Part shown: positions 22,924-35,884 of the stretch, in pieces
Position numbering within the stretch: the stretch's first letter is position 1
Layout of the letters: every line of letters begins with the position of its first letter
Assembly: GCA_029945375.1 (NCBI GenBank)
Contig: CM057057.1
Location: 1,922,001-1,986,000, forward strand
DNA from: Agaricus subrufescens
Lineage: Eukaryota; Basidiomycota; Agaricomycetes; Agaricales; Agaricaceae
Length of the DNA: 64,000 nt
Reading direction: 5' to 3'
Translations under genes and position numbers: made by a program
Notes under the pieces: model-generated
The model's input: the letters and a program-made list of their open reading frames with translations, nothing else
Databases searched by the model: none
Told to the model about the DNA's origin: nothing

Positions 22924-24194
22924 ATGACTTCGTCCAAAATCAACGTCCTCTTGTTCGGTTCTACCGGTTTCCTTGGCTCCACATTCCTCAAGCTTATCGG
23001 CCAGGACCCAGAACTCAAGGACAGACTTCACATCACTGCCCTCTGCAGAAACAGTGCAAAACGTCTTCCTGAACTTCAAAAATTGTACCACGATATCGAA
23101 GCGGTTGAATTTAATCTTGACGATGACGCTGTTATCCAAGAATACGCTGCCAAAACAGATTTCGTGGTCAATGCAGCGAGCAGTGACCACATTGAGAGCA
23201 TCAAATGTCCGTTTTTCTATTCCATGTAATCCGTCGCTGAATGCTTATTATCCATTGCAGCAACTCTCCGGGGTCTTGAGAAGAACTCAGCCGCCAACCC
23301 CAACAAGCCCCCAATGTATCTCCAAGTTTCTGGTCTCGGAGTTACATCCGACAACTCCCACGGAGAACATGTCAACGTCGATGACTTAACTTGTTACGTC
23401 GATACTGACTTCAGCCTTGATCAAGTGCCTCAGGAAAACACGCACTTGCCTCAAGATAAGCTCATCGTAGAGGCTGGAACTCGTAAAGAGAACCCTGTCC
23501 GCACAGCTATTGTTTTCCCCGGTTGGATCTATGGCGTTGGTGAAGGAATCCAAAAGACCACCCTTCCAGTTCGGATTTGGATTGATATGTTCCTGAGGGC
23601 TGGATATGCTGGAACTTGGGGAGAAGGCCATAGTATCATGAGTAATGCCCACGTGAAGGACGTCGCTTCAGCTGTTCAAACAGTCTTTAAGGCCATGCTT
23701 GATGGCAAGGCTGACGAGGGTGCAAACGGATTCTGTAGGTTCCTTCTCGCGTTGAGATCAAGATCCACGCTGATGTATTTATAGACTTTGCTGTCAGCAG
23801 ACAACGGATGCTCAGTAACCGTGAAATCGCTGGTAAAATCGGTGATGTCAGTTATCCGTCTATTGCATGCGATGAGTATTTGCTGACCAATGGTAGATCC
23901 TATTTGACTATGGCCTGGTTAAAAAGAGCGGGACTCGTCCCTATCCCCCGGAGATTGTCGATTCCCTGGGTTTCTGTGAGTATTATTCCGGTTTATCAAT
24001 ATACCGTCATACTGAGTGGGAACCCTCACTAATCAGATGGTTGGTCCCTCCTCGGTGCCAATCAGATGGGCCACGCGCATCATCTTAGTAAATTTGGGTG
24101 GAAGCCTACTGAGACGAAGAAGTTGTTATTGCTGGAGTCTCTTCGAGAGGAAGTATTGGTGTATCTCCGTGAACTCGGAAAGATTCCGGCATGA
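22924..24194 (+). CDS. NAD(P)-dependent epimerase/dehydratase-like protein
   Basis: Rossmann-fold protein of the NAD-dependent epimerase/NmrA-like group; substrate unknown. Exons 22924-23206, 23261-23734, 23785-23846, 23897-23975, 24037-24194 total 1056 nt, 351 residues. Seen: dinucleotide-binding LLFGSTGFLGSTFL near the N-terminus, DFVVNAASSDH after the fourth strand, VFPGWIYGVGEG after the substrate region, a VKDVASAV helix, and a C-terminal WSLLGANQMGHAHHLSKFGW block typical of the fungal members. The catalytic YxxxK is not evident, so it may be an atypical or regulatory member. An intron at 23847-23896 was needed to pass from the GKIGD frame into the PPEIVDSLG frame. Fungal relatives are usually hypothetical oxidoreductases. 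Confidence 0.8.
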
Positions 24195-24577
24195 GTGACA
24201 AATTGTCGGAGTCCAAAAACGATCACGTTTAGTTCGTGATTGATATCAACGTGCTAAATCATGTACTTTTAGATTTGAGAGCTTGGATTTGTTCGTATCC
24301 ACTTGGGCCTTGGACATCTTATTATTTCCAAGAACTTGTACTGAGTTTGTCGCGTACAAGCGTTTTTGTCACTTATTTTGGCCTGTTATGTCGGGAAATA
24401 AGTGGCCCGTTCGGTCACGCATCGGCCCTATTAGTGCCTGCCCTTATGGCTCTTGTCAGCCCTTACGGTTCTTATCCTCCTTCGACGACCACGATATATA
24501 ATATCCTAATCCAACGATTGGGTTCAGACTCGTCACTCTACCTCCTATACTTGCATCACGTACTCGCGTTACTCATC

Positions 24578-25756
24578 ATGACTACCACCACGACTTCTAC
24601 CACGATCCCACATTCACCCGCAATACAAGCAACCTGCGCACATAATGAAAACCAAAAAATACCCCCGAGCGTGTTCAAATTACCCCAGACGGCACAACTC
24701 GAGGCGTTATACACCATCATAAGGGATAAAGAGACCTCCAGAGGCGATTTCTTATTTTATTCGGATAGGATTATAAGGTTACTCGTCGAGGAAGGATTGA
24801 ATCATTTACCGGTCTTTAGTCGAACGATTGAAACACCAACGGTAAGTGGAGGGTTGACTACGAGATGGATAGGGCTCATGTTTGGCGAAACAGGGTGCGA
24901 CGTATCATGGGGTTGGGTTCGAGGGAAAGATTTGTGGTGTATCAATCTTACGAGCTGGAGAGGTTAGTCTCTTATAGTTCAAGAATTTTCGTTAACTAAT
25001 TTGATGCTGCGGGTTGTGGTCGTGTGCAGGCCATGGAAGCTGGTCTTCGCGAAGTTTGTCGAAGTGTTCGAATTGGCAAGATCTTAATCCAGCGAGTGAG
25101 ATAACAGGCGAAAGCGCACTGGTCTCATCGGGAACTCACAAAACTCCTTCCAGGATGAAGAGACTGCACAGCCCAAGTTATTCTACTCGAAATTTCCACC
25201 AGATATAGCGAAACGATATGTGTTGTTACTTGATCCGATGTTAGGTGCGTTTCGATCACATGCTCAATGCCTCGCTGACGGCACTCGATTTTACTGATCC
25301 TGTTTTGCATGTACACAGCGACAGGTGGATCTGCAATCAAAGCTGTGGAAGTTCTCATTGAACATGGCGTCCCTGCAGAGCGGATAATCTTCATCAATCT
25401 TGTATGTCTGATCTCATCTCATCATCTTATCAGCTGCATTCTTGTTCCTATCCCTTTATGCATGGCGTAAACCATGTCGTTTTTATGTCGCCTCATGCAG
25501 GTGCCCCCGATGTTGAGCTGATATTTTTACCTTTCGCGGCCTAGATTGCCGCACCGGAAGGTTTATCAAACTTTTGTTCACGTTACCCCACTACCAAAGT
25601 TGTAAGTCCCCCTGTTTGTCTTGTGAAAAAGGCCAGTACTGTGTATTCAATATCCATATCTATTAGATCACAGGATGGATTGACGAAGGATTGAACGAGA
25701 AGGCATATATTATCCCAGGCCTCGGGGATTTCGGAGAAAGAAGGTATTGCATGTAA
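24578..25756 (+). CDS. FUR1: Uracil phosphoribosyltransferase (UPRT, Fur1 type)
   Basis: Pyrimidine salvage enzyme: uracil plus PRPP gives UMP, in the cytosol. Exons 24578-24841, 24894-24962, 25030-25095, 25154-25244, 25319-25401, 25545-25601, 25667-25756 total 720 nt, 239 residues. Seen: LPQTAQLEALYTIIRDK near the start, CGVSILRAGEAMEAGLREV, the PRPP-binding loop LLLDPMLATGGSA, FINLIAAPEG, and the uracil-binding C-terminus IPGLGDFGERRY. The ATG at 24578 was chosen because the frame upstream to 24236 has no family similarity. One intron (25402-25544, 143 nt) is about twice the local norm. The first 25 residues are threonine-rich and not conserved. Intact. It follows the epimerase gene by 383 bp on the same strand. 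Confidence 0.93.
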
Positions 25757-26946
25757 AAAGAGGTCTAGGAATTTCCAAACGTTTGCTTCTAAATTTCTTT
25801 GGGCTAGTGAGGTTCAAAAGTGTCGTTCTTTGCCTTTCATCACGATGTAATAAAACATCATATCGGAACCAAAGACTCTTGCTAGGCTGTTTAGGCGATG
25901 GTTGTGTACCTGAAAGCTATCCACTTCGCGCATTTATGAGGATGGCCTGAAATGGTCTTTAATTATACGTTACAACCCATCTTTATAATTCGGCTAGATT
26001 CTCCTGAGCGGTGTGATCAATAAAGGTCACCCCCAAAGTTATAGTGTGGGTGAGTGCCGTACCAGAAGGTGCCCAGGATCACAATTCGTAAGGTATGTGA
26101 AGACGATAATGGAGAAACCTTACGAATTGGTTCAACTGAAGTATATGGGAATGGACACAGTGAACACGGCTGAATCATTTGGTTGCACTACCATCGGCCC
26201 CCGTTGGCCAGAATCCGAACGGTTTATCGATTGGGATCCATTCTCCCGAAGTGGTCTGGCATTTTTGATGCATACCTTCCGCGGGCGGTGATTCCGACTT
26301 TGTAGAGAACAAAATACTCTGCCTGATATCTATCTCAATCTCTCCATTAGTGGGACCAACAACTCCTTGTATCTCGCATGAATGTCATCATGCTGATCTA
26401 AATCGGAACCCGGCCATCTGAGGTGTCAAGTGGCTCGATCTTGAGCCAATGGTACCATGAGAAGACTTTGACGATCGAGAGGACAACACTTAGCACGAAG
26501 TTAACTATTATTACATTGTGTACGGGTAAATTGAAGATGATACCACAATGCCCCACGACTCCTTGTTCCCACTTTGGGACTATCTCGGTTCTAGGTCCTG
26601 ACCCGTTCAGTTTCCAACTCGCTCAAAGTAACATACGAGGGTTTCTCATTGTGCTTGACAAGCACACGGCTCATTGTTGCACTGGGGATACACACACTGG
26701 ATGATCAAGGCACTAGAGGTCTAATTGAATGGGCAGATACCAATCTACACGAGTCTTCTGCCATGATCCTTTTACTCCACACAAGGACCCCCGACTCGGA
26801 GGTCGGGCTGAGCTCTTTTGAAGTTTACCACCGGCTTTGTGGTGTCCGGCAGGTAATAGCCATCCTTTAAATGAGCTGAGAGAATAATAATATAAGGTCG
26901 AGTGCTATCCCCTTGGCCCCAGCTGATGCATCACACTTTGAAGCCC
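25757..26946. other. Intergenic, no gene recognised
   Basis: Open frames at 26013-26291, 26423-26704 and 26649-26870 (73-93 codons) have no family features and different frames. The right end is the 5' flank of the duplicated block that starts with the methyltransferase. Confidence 0.45.
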
Positions 26947-27980
26947 ATGACATCCACACCCGCTGCTCATGTTGCCTCCGTAGAAGGACTCAGCAGGACA
27001 ACAGAGAGGTATTATGTGTCCAATTCTTCCGAGCCAAGCATGTACAAGTATTGTCTCCCGGCAAATGAGAAAGAACGAGAACGGTGAGACTGACCAACCA
27101 CAGTGATTTTTAGTATAGCTGAATTTCTCTTCATGCTCAGTCTCAACATCCAGAGCGAAATGATCAATCTGACGTTCGAGAACAAATTGATATGGGCTCC
27201 GACGGCACTCAAGAAAGGAGACGTTGTCGTCGATGGCGGGACTGGCTCTGGTAAGTCGAAGCAACCTCCTTACGCTTCCAGGGTACTGATACCAACGGAC
27301 GTCTAGGTCACTGGTTAATGAGTCTAGCGAAAGAGGCCCCTCCAACAATCGGTCTTCGTGGAATTGACATTATTCCTCGAATGTGGCCTTCACCTTCCTT
27401 AACGCCTCCTAACGCATGTTTTATGCCCATATCAATAACTTCTCTCCCAGAGGATGGAGCAATACGGTAGCACTAATTCATCAACGTCTTCTTTTGGTCG
27501 CGCTTCACGTCGACCAGTGGAATGCTGCTGTCTCTGAGATGTACCGAGTTCTCGTGCCTGGTGGATGGATCCAACTCTTCGAACCAAACAGATGGTTTAT
27601 TTCACCCATGGCAGCTATCACCCATCACAAATTATAAATATCCGGGATAAACTGTTAGTGGATATAAGGCATGTCGATATAGATATTGTAGATCATCTCC
27701 AAGATTGGTTGGCAGAAGCAGGATTTGTCAACCTAACGATCCAGAAACGGGACATGCTTGGGCAGGGGAGTCCGGAACTTTGAGCATGAAAGTCACCCTG
27801 GAATCTATGGAAGCTATGAAACTGCTTGTCATGAAGGAGGGTGGCTTCGGAATGGTATCCAGCGAAGCAGAGTATGATGCATTGTTGACAGATCTCACGC
27901 AACTATGTGAAGATACACCCGGGACGTACTTCCGGTACTATGTGTTTACTGCGCAGAAACCTTTATGTACCATTTAACCA
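26947..27980 (+). pseudogene. SAM-dependent methyltransferase, broken copy A
   Basis: Fungal class I methyltransferase by motif: ERYYVSNSS and KYCLPA at the N-terminus, MINLTFENKLIWAP, motif I DGGTGSG-HW, then LIHQRLLLVAL, EMYRVLVPGGWIQLFEP, and C-terminal TPGTYFRYYVFTAQKP. Exons begin 26947-27083 and 27141 with GT-AG introns. Compared with copy B, one base is missing near 27454 (EDW) and another near 27632, each shifting the frame. A third shift near 27765 is shared by both copies, so decay began before the duplication. Unlikely to make a full enzyme unless the sequence has base errors; nearby housekeeping genes show none. Partner in the block: DUF6533 gene D. Confidence 0.75.
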
Positions 27981-28138
27981 TCGTATATTCGGGGCAGGAG
28001 GAGTGTTTTAAACAGTAGATACCATTCTGCCACCGGTAGTGGCTGACCTAATTACACCGGCATGTATCAGCGTTGAATCTTAACTAATCCAGATAAAATG
28101 CAGCACAACCGCGACATGTGGTAAGTTTGAGGGGATGG

Positions 28139-29789
28139 TCATAAGTGTTCTGAATGTGGAGCGGAAGCAAGAGGTATTATCTCCACCGGAATACCTGATC
28201 GTGTAGCCAATATTCGTATGTGTAGCACAACCCGACAAGCTACAATTGAGTGCATAACCCTCTCGAATCTGTGTATATCAATAAGCCTGGGAATCGTGAT
28301 CCGGAGCTATGAGCTTACATCAGGAGCAATAGCTCATATCCTGCCTAATAGAACAGCGGTTATTTAGGTGTTACGTGTATCATTAGTAAGGCGTCTTACC
28401 GGAAAGAAAAGGATCACAGACAAATTGAGGAGAGAAAGGACTGAAAAGACGTTCGTTACTTTGTAATTGTAATGTTACTGTGCCTGTGTATCGTACCGAA
28501 TAAACAAAGATAATATAATACACCTGCTGGTTGAATTAGATTCGTTCTCACTGGAATGTGGACTTGAACCGCACCATCTCTATATACAACTTGCATCAAC
28601 TCTGAGCTTCCTCGAGATCGAACTATATTAGACGTTTTAACAGTTAGCGAGGTTTTTCATTTTTGATTAATGTCCACACACAAGCTGAAAAGGCCCGCAT
28701 AGCCATGGGAGCTAGAAGAGCTAAACTCACATAAATGTAAAAGTGGAAAAATTGAGGGAAAAGTGAGCAACTCACCTCCGTCATAAATGCTGAGGAATAT
28801 ATACATCACGGAAAGGGTCCGGTTTGTGGAGGTTAAAGTGCATCCAATCAACCGAGGTGCCGGTGATGCACCCTCTGAAAATATCCAAGACCTGAATAAC
28901 TTCCACAGTAGAGATAGTATTGACTTACGTCTGACATTTATTGCATATAGTGTCAGCATCGTCACAATTACTGCGGACGTTGCGGCGTAAAAGGAGAAAA
29001 TAAGCCATGCCAATTTTCTACCCTTTCCCAGGACGGCCCAAGTCCTCAGCGTCAATATTACTTCACAAATTCTCAATCAGAACGGTGGAACGTCACCCAT
29101 TCAACAGATATGTTCACTCACATTCAGCGGATGATATCCCAACAGCAGAAGAGACTATGATGCACCAATCATCGGTGAACCAGATAAGAGAGAAATACTC
29201 CGTAGACTCACTAGTGATGGCACGAAAGACTCCCTGACATACTTCAGTGGGCATAGTGAAAACATGGTGCCCTGTGTGACGGAGTCAGTTTACAGCAATT
29301 TTACAGCTAACCTGTTTTGCGTACTGGCAAGTACAAGGACAGTGTCGAAAAAGGGAAGATATCGGACCAAGACATAGAGAACCTTGGAGATTTTCCATTC
29401 TCTCTTCCAGATAAACTCGTACTCCGTGTCTAGCAACAAGAGCCAATCGAAGACCTATAGATTGATATCAGAATAAGATTTTTTCAATCGGTGAGTTAGT
29501 TTGTGACGGGGTGTCGAAGCCTGTTACTTACCAAAACAGTGGCTGCCGCAACTTTTTACAAATGTCAATTCGCTCAATACCACTTCAGAAGACACTTACC
29601 GTCCACTGACTGATTTTCCGTTAAACAACGACTTCAGTAGGAATAGCTTCCGGATTGGTGGCTTACATTTGTTCGCATCTCCTCTAGCAGGCCAGCAGTT
29701 AGCGCCCTGACAGCCTCGGACAACTCTGTGTCCTCCATTCTAATGAAGAGCTCTTCGGGTATAATAGATTGAGATTGGGTGGCAGCCAT
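28139..29789 (-). CDS. DUF6533-family membrane protein D
   Basis: Minus-strand DUF6533 gene in the first copy of the 26.9-29.8 kb block. It starts MAATQSQS at 29789 and runs to EEMRTN before a GTAAGC donor. Core exon FDWLLLLDTEYEFIWKREW and VLVRYLPFFDTVLVL lies at about 29345-29455. Then FTMPTEVCQGVFRAIT, VILTLRTWAVLGKGRKLAW (about 29000-29065), APRLIGCTLTS, VMYIFLSIYDG, a VVYRDG turn, and the C-terminal RVMHSIVACRVVLHIR (about 28215-28270), ending at TGA 28139-28141. Introns of about 45-70 nt. I did not verify every junction. The N-terminus is about 17 residues longer than in its partner E. Function unknown. Confidence 0.68.
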
Positions 29790-32095
29790 TTGACCCCGGG
29801 ACTTCTTATAACTTGTCTGATTTTAGAGTGGTGCCAAATGGAGGGTTGTCTATCATTTGTGATGTTTCTGAAGCACGATCATGCTTCTGATTAAGTGTTC
29901 CAAGGTAACATTAGAACCACATCGTCAGAGGTTACCAGGAATGATCAAATCCAATCAATATTATGGTAGCTTCACTGGTGGGATATCCCCGCTTGGTTGA
30001 CGCACCACATTATCTAAACGCTAGGTATTTATAGATTTTTACACGTTCTTTCAAGTCCTCCGAGTGTTCGCTCCCTTAGATAGCGAAGCACCACTTAGAA
30101 TTCGCAGAACTCCGTCACTTAGGCCCTTATCATATCTGTTCATGAGTCGCCGTACTGAAGGGCTCCTTACAATAATGAGGCTTTTACGGTGCACTCACGG
30201 TCCCCACTGTTCAGAGTTTCCCGCAAGACGTCTCACAAGCGGGTTTCAATATGTTATGTGTCATTCATGTATTCGCTGATAGGTCAGTTTTAACTATAAA
30301 GTATAATATAGCTTGATCATGCAATCTTAACTTGGAAAATCGATTGCTACATATCCGACCGACACTGCTTATATTCCAGAACTAGTCTTCATGGGACCTA
30401 TTGCAAGAGTGCTACATTGTAAATTACATATCAGTCTACCTCGTTGCTAAACTTGAATTCGACTTGTAAGCCTGATAGCCATCAGGAGTTAAGCTTTCAT
30501 ATACCACTCCGCATGGGACTGACAACAATGTTGATGTGCGTTCTAAGCGGAAATCTGATACATTGTTAGCGGAAAAGATTCAACAGATCAAATACTGAAA
30601 AGGAAATTCATCATCACAGGTGCTCGTAAGCTCGGGTGCCTCGGATGCCAGGTTTTTGTAAAGAATTTATCTGCACAGGTCGTCTGCACATGGTTAAGCA
30701 ATACATCACACAAGTAGTGTTTGTTCGGAAACAACCGAATAGCAAATAAGCTGGAAGCAAGAAGGTTAAACGCACGTTCTTCACTTTCATCCTCTTTCAC
30801 TCTCAACTCACAAAGGAATAGTGCGGCGAAGATTGAAGGCAGATAACCACATTCGCGCTCATAACAACACTACATTGCATCCCCTCTTGCTTTCGCAAAT
30901 TGCGAGATAGCACCTGGGTCTACCCAAGTATAGAGTATTCGCGCAAGATATGTCCATCCTTGCAACAAATCCCCCTCCATAATTGCGAAGCTTTTGTCAT
31001 CTTTGCCATGTCCCTGTACATCGCCTTCGTCACTAATTCTCCTCCCTCTCGGCCGTTCTTCATATCAAAACGTGGATCACTAACGAGCACTGCCAAGATG
31101 CTTACACTCGAATCATTCATGTGGTATGAACCTGGGCATCAAAGGTCCAATCCCCATTGGTTCAATTGGTAAAGATTGATCAAATCTTCGAGCACGACAA
31201 ATGGCTGTGCTTCTAGGGCCGAAAGTCGCGTTCGCTACCGAGCGACCACGTTTTTCTTCGCTTGTTGACTGTTTGAAACAGGTTTGAGAGTGTCGCTGGA
31301 AAGCTGGTCCTTCTCAACAAGAGCTAGTAACCTGGCTGTATCACTGGAGAAGTCTCGGATGGTCTGCAGTTTCGTGTCTTTTCAAGGTGGCTGTGGCCTC
31401 GACCTTGATCACGCACAAATGTCGGAACTTTCAGGGACGGTGAAATTCGATCCCGCTTTGACATTTTCAGTCAAAGTAAGTTTTTAGGGGTGAGGACGGT
31501 ATATAAAAATGGGTCACGGTCTTTGGAGACAGTGGCTGCCTGTGGGTCGAGCTCGCCACAGACCACCACATGAGTGCCAGACGACTAATTTTCAGCACCA
31601 GCACTGTGTGTGCGATATGTCACGTATTATATGTGATTCCTGGCAGCCTGTGAGGAATTCATTGTTTCATTCAGGTTTCATTTGTCCTCCAGAGAGTAGT
31701 AAGTATTTGATTTTAAACAAGCGACTCGAGGATCCTCTTCAATACCCGGGACTGCCCGAGGGGAACTGACCGAATCCGATTATGCTATCTCGGGCATTCA
31801 TATTCAGTATTTGGACCATTACCAAGCTAACACAATAATTACAAATAAAGAAATTCCCTGTGTCAACAGAAATATTTCGGCAACTTAGACTCGATGGTCA
31901 GGAACACCGTCTTTTGGTCAAGGCTATGACACCGGTCATCATGGTAAGAAAATTACTTTGACTGACAAACATTATAATTTTCACGCACAACTCCATTTAT
32001 ATATGTCCGACACTTCGCCATTGTGCTGGATGCGGCAATGTCCAGGTAGGCTCGAGATACCCATGAATGTCCCGAGCCTCTGGACTTCTATGATT
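29790..32095. other. Long stretch without a recognisable gene
   Basis: Open frames at 30064-30279, 30588-30806 (minus), 30920-31120 (minus), 31284-31487 and 31509-31769 are 60-90 codons and unrelated to families I know. The minus-strand pair at 30588-31120 could be fragments of one gene but shares no clear motif. The class II peroxidase relic that follows lacks its signal-peptide exon, which would be expected near 32000. Confidence 0.4.
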
Positions 32096-33678
<1,583 letters not shown>

Positions 33679-34698
33679 GTTTTTCTTTCTCCCAACCATC
33701 TGTTCTCACCGATGCTAGATATTGTCTAGTCCCACACAGTAGACTATGTACTTGATGCTCGAACAATGTGAAACAGCTGGCTTTTCATTACTATGTTCTA
33801 ATTATTACGGCTTTGTTAGTGTAGCCTGGCTCTGGGGAGATGACTAGATGACTTCTTGTGTTATGTTAATTACTATACGCTTGTATGTAAAGCGATATAT
33901 CAAAGCCCGCTGACAGCGCGAGATGCAGCAAAGTGCATGTAAATTTTACCAACCCTCAGCGAAACTCGGCTCTCCGTCATCATTTCAACTGATGGCGGGC
34001 CATCGTTAGCCCACATTAGACATTTATACCCAGTACTAAAGTTAAAGCTCGAGTACCTGCTGAGTCTTAGACAGACTATCAGAAAACTTCAAGATACCAG
34101 AACTTTCCAAAAACTAGTCATCAACGATTAGTGAGTACAATACCACTAATTAAGGAAGCGGAGGACCGCACTCATGGTGTGCGGTGCGGTTTCTCGGGAG
34201 CCTTGTGACTGTGTGACCAAGTTCGGCAAAGTGCAATCAGCCCCTGACTGTCTCTTTGTAACTTGTTCCTCTTATCGCTCCTTCTCGGAAATACTACCCT
34301 CTCGAACCTTTCGTGCTTACAGAAATATGGGTCTGGGACAACTACATCGGTGTGCAAGAGCAGAGATGTGCTCTCAGTGACTCGACCTCGTTCCTTGCTC
34401 TTGCTCTAGCCTCCAACCTCACTGCCTGGTGATCCCTTCAGCCTTCCACTCCCATTAACCCTGTGGGATTTTTGAACCATTTAGGGCCCAGAACCAGAAG
34501 GGAATACCTGATAATAGTTTTTTGGCTACGCCCTGGTACTCCGGGTTACTTTGATGAACACATCCATTCTTGAGCAGGTGATTGAATATTTCCGAGTCTA
34601 GCGCCACCCCACTCATGCGTCAAGGGTCCGTATATATACATATCTCAACTGAGGCAGTATTGTGAAGCCCAGCGATGTCATTCCCATTCACAGCAAAT
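33679..34698. other. Intergenic between peroxidase relic and block copy B
   Basis: Only short frames in opposite directions over one another (34172-34380). The right end resembles the 5' flank of methyltransferase copy A. Confidence 0.45.
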
Positions 34699-35766
34699 AT
34701 GCCCTCCCTAAAAGCAGTCAACGGTACCTTAGAGAGGTATTATGTATCCAACTCCTCCGGGTCAAGCAAGTACAAGTATTGTCTCCCGGCAGATGACCAG
34801 GAGCGAGAACGGTAAGGTTTATGGGCTGGCAGTTGGTACGAACGTGCATGACTGACTCTTCTCTCTTGTCACTTAGCCTTGATGTTCAAGGCGAAATGAT
34901 CAATCTGACCTTTGAAAACAAACTGATATGGGCTCCAATGACACTCCAAGATGGAGCAATTGTTGTGGATAGCGGAACTGGCTCGGGTATGTGAGGCTCC
35001 CTTCGCACACTGTTAGAGTGTTAAAATAAATGTTTAGGTCACTGGTTGCCTGAGTCTTGCCAAAGAAGTATCTTCATCCGTCCGGTTGTGTGGAATCGAC
35101 ATCAGTCCTCGAATGCTCCCTGCGCCTACCTTGACCCCTCCTAACGCATCTTTTATATCTGCGTCAATAACTTCTCTTCCAGAGGATTGGAGCAATACTA
35201 TTACTTTGATCCACCAACGTCTTCTGTTGGTCGCACTTCAACTAGACCAATGGAAGGCTGCGGTGTCGGAGATGTACAGAGTTCTCGCACCTGGCGGATG
35301 GGTTCAACTCTTTGAACCAAGAGAACGGCTCGTTTCACCCGACGAGGGTATCACCTATCACAGACTGGTGAGCATCATAGATAAACTCTCTGTGGAAAAG
35401 AGGCATATTGTCCTCGATATCGTTGACCGCCTGCCAAAATGGTTGGAAGAAGTGGGTTTTACCAATCCTCGATATCGTTGACCGCCTGCCAAAATGGTTG
35501 GAAGAAGTGGGTTTTACCAATGTCGCAATCCAAAAACGGGGAATGCCGATGGGATCATGGGAAGGAGACGTGGGGTTTTGAGTTTGAAGACTACTCTTGG
35601 AGCTCTTGATGCTATGAAACCGCTTGTCATAAAAGAGGGTCTGGTGTCTAGTGGAGGGGAGTTTGATACATTGTTGGCTGATCTCATACAGCGTTGTGAA
35701 GATACACCAGGGACGTATTTGCAACTTTGGGTATTCACTGCGCAAAAACCTTTATCCAGTAATTAA
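34699..35766 (+). pseudogene. SAM-dependent methyltransferase, broken copy B
   Basis: Paralogue of 26947-27980, offset by about 7.75 kb. Same motifs: ERYYVSNSSG, YKYCLPA, MINLTFENKLIWAP, VVDSGTGSG-HWL, LPEDWSNTITLIHQRLLL, EMYRVLAPGGWVQLFEP, and TPGTYLQLWVFTAQKP. Lesions: one extra base near 35050 just after the second intron; a perfect 55-bp tandem duplication (35412-35466 and 35467-35521) that shifts the frame and creates an early stop; and the shift near 35565 shared with copy A. Copy B keeps the EDW codons that copy A lost, so the two decayed separately after duplicating. Its neighbour is DUF6533 gene E. Confidence 0.75.
35412..35521 (+). repeat. Perfect 55-bp tandem duplication in methyltransferase copy B
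   Basis: The unit starting CCTCGATATCGTTGACC and ending TTTTACCAAT occurs twice head to tail with no difference. Copy A has a single version. 55 is not a multiple of three, so the duplication shifts the frame. Confidence 0.95.
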
Positions 35767-35884
35767 TCGTCCTATATATAGGAACGACGACGTCTACTTT
35801 GCTACGTGATAATATGTACGCTAGTGTGTGTAGCAGCGTATCTAATCTTATCCGAATAATTAACTGTACTATCATTGCGTTGGT

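Noticed and set aside
24236..24577. Upstream in-frame extension of UPRT to 24236
   Set aside because: No similarity to UPRT before the ATG at 24578; the family starts shortly before LPQTAQLEALY.
35440..35510. A 53-nt GT-AG intron that could splice out most of the 55-bp duplication
   Set aside because: Removal leaves two extra bases, so it does not restore the frame on its own, and other lesions remain.
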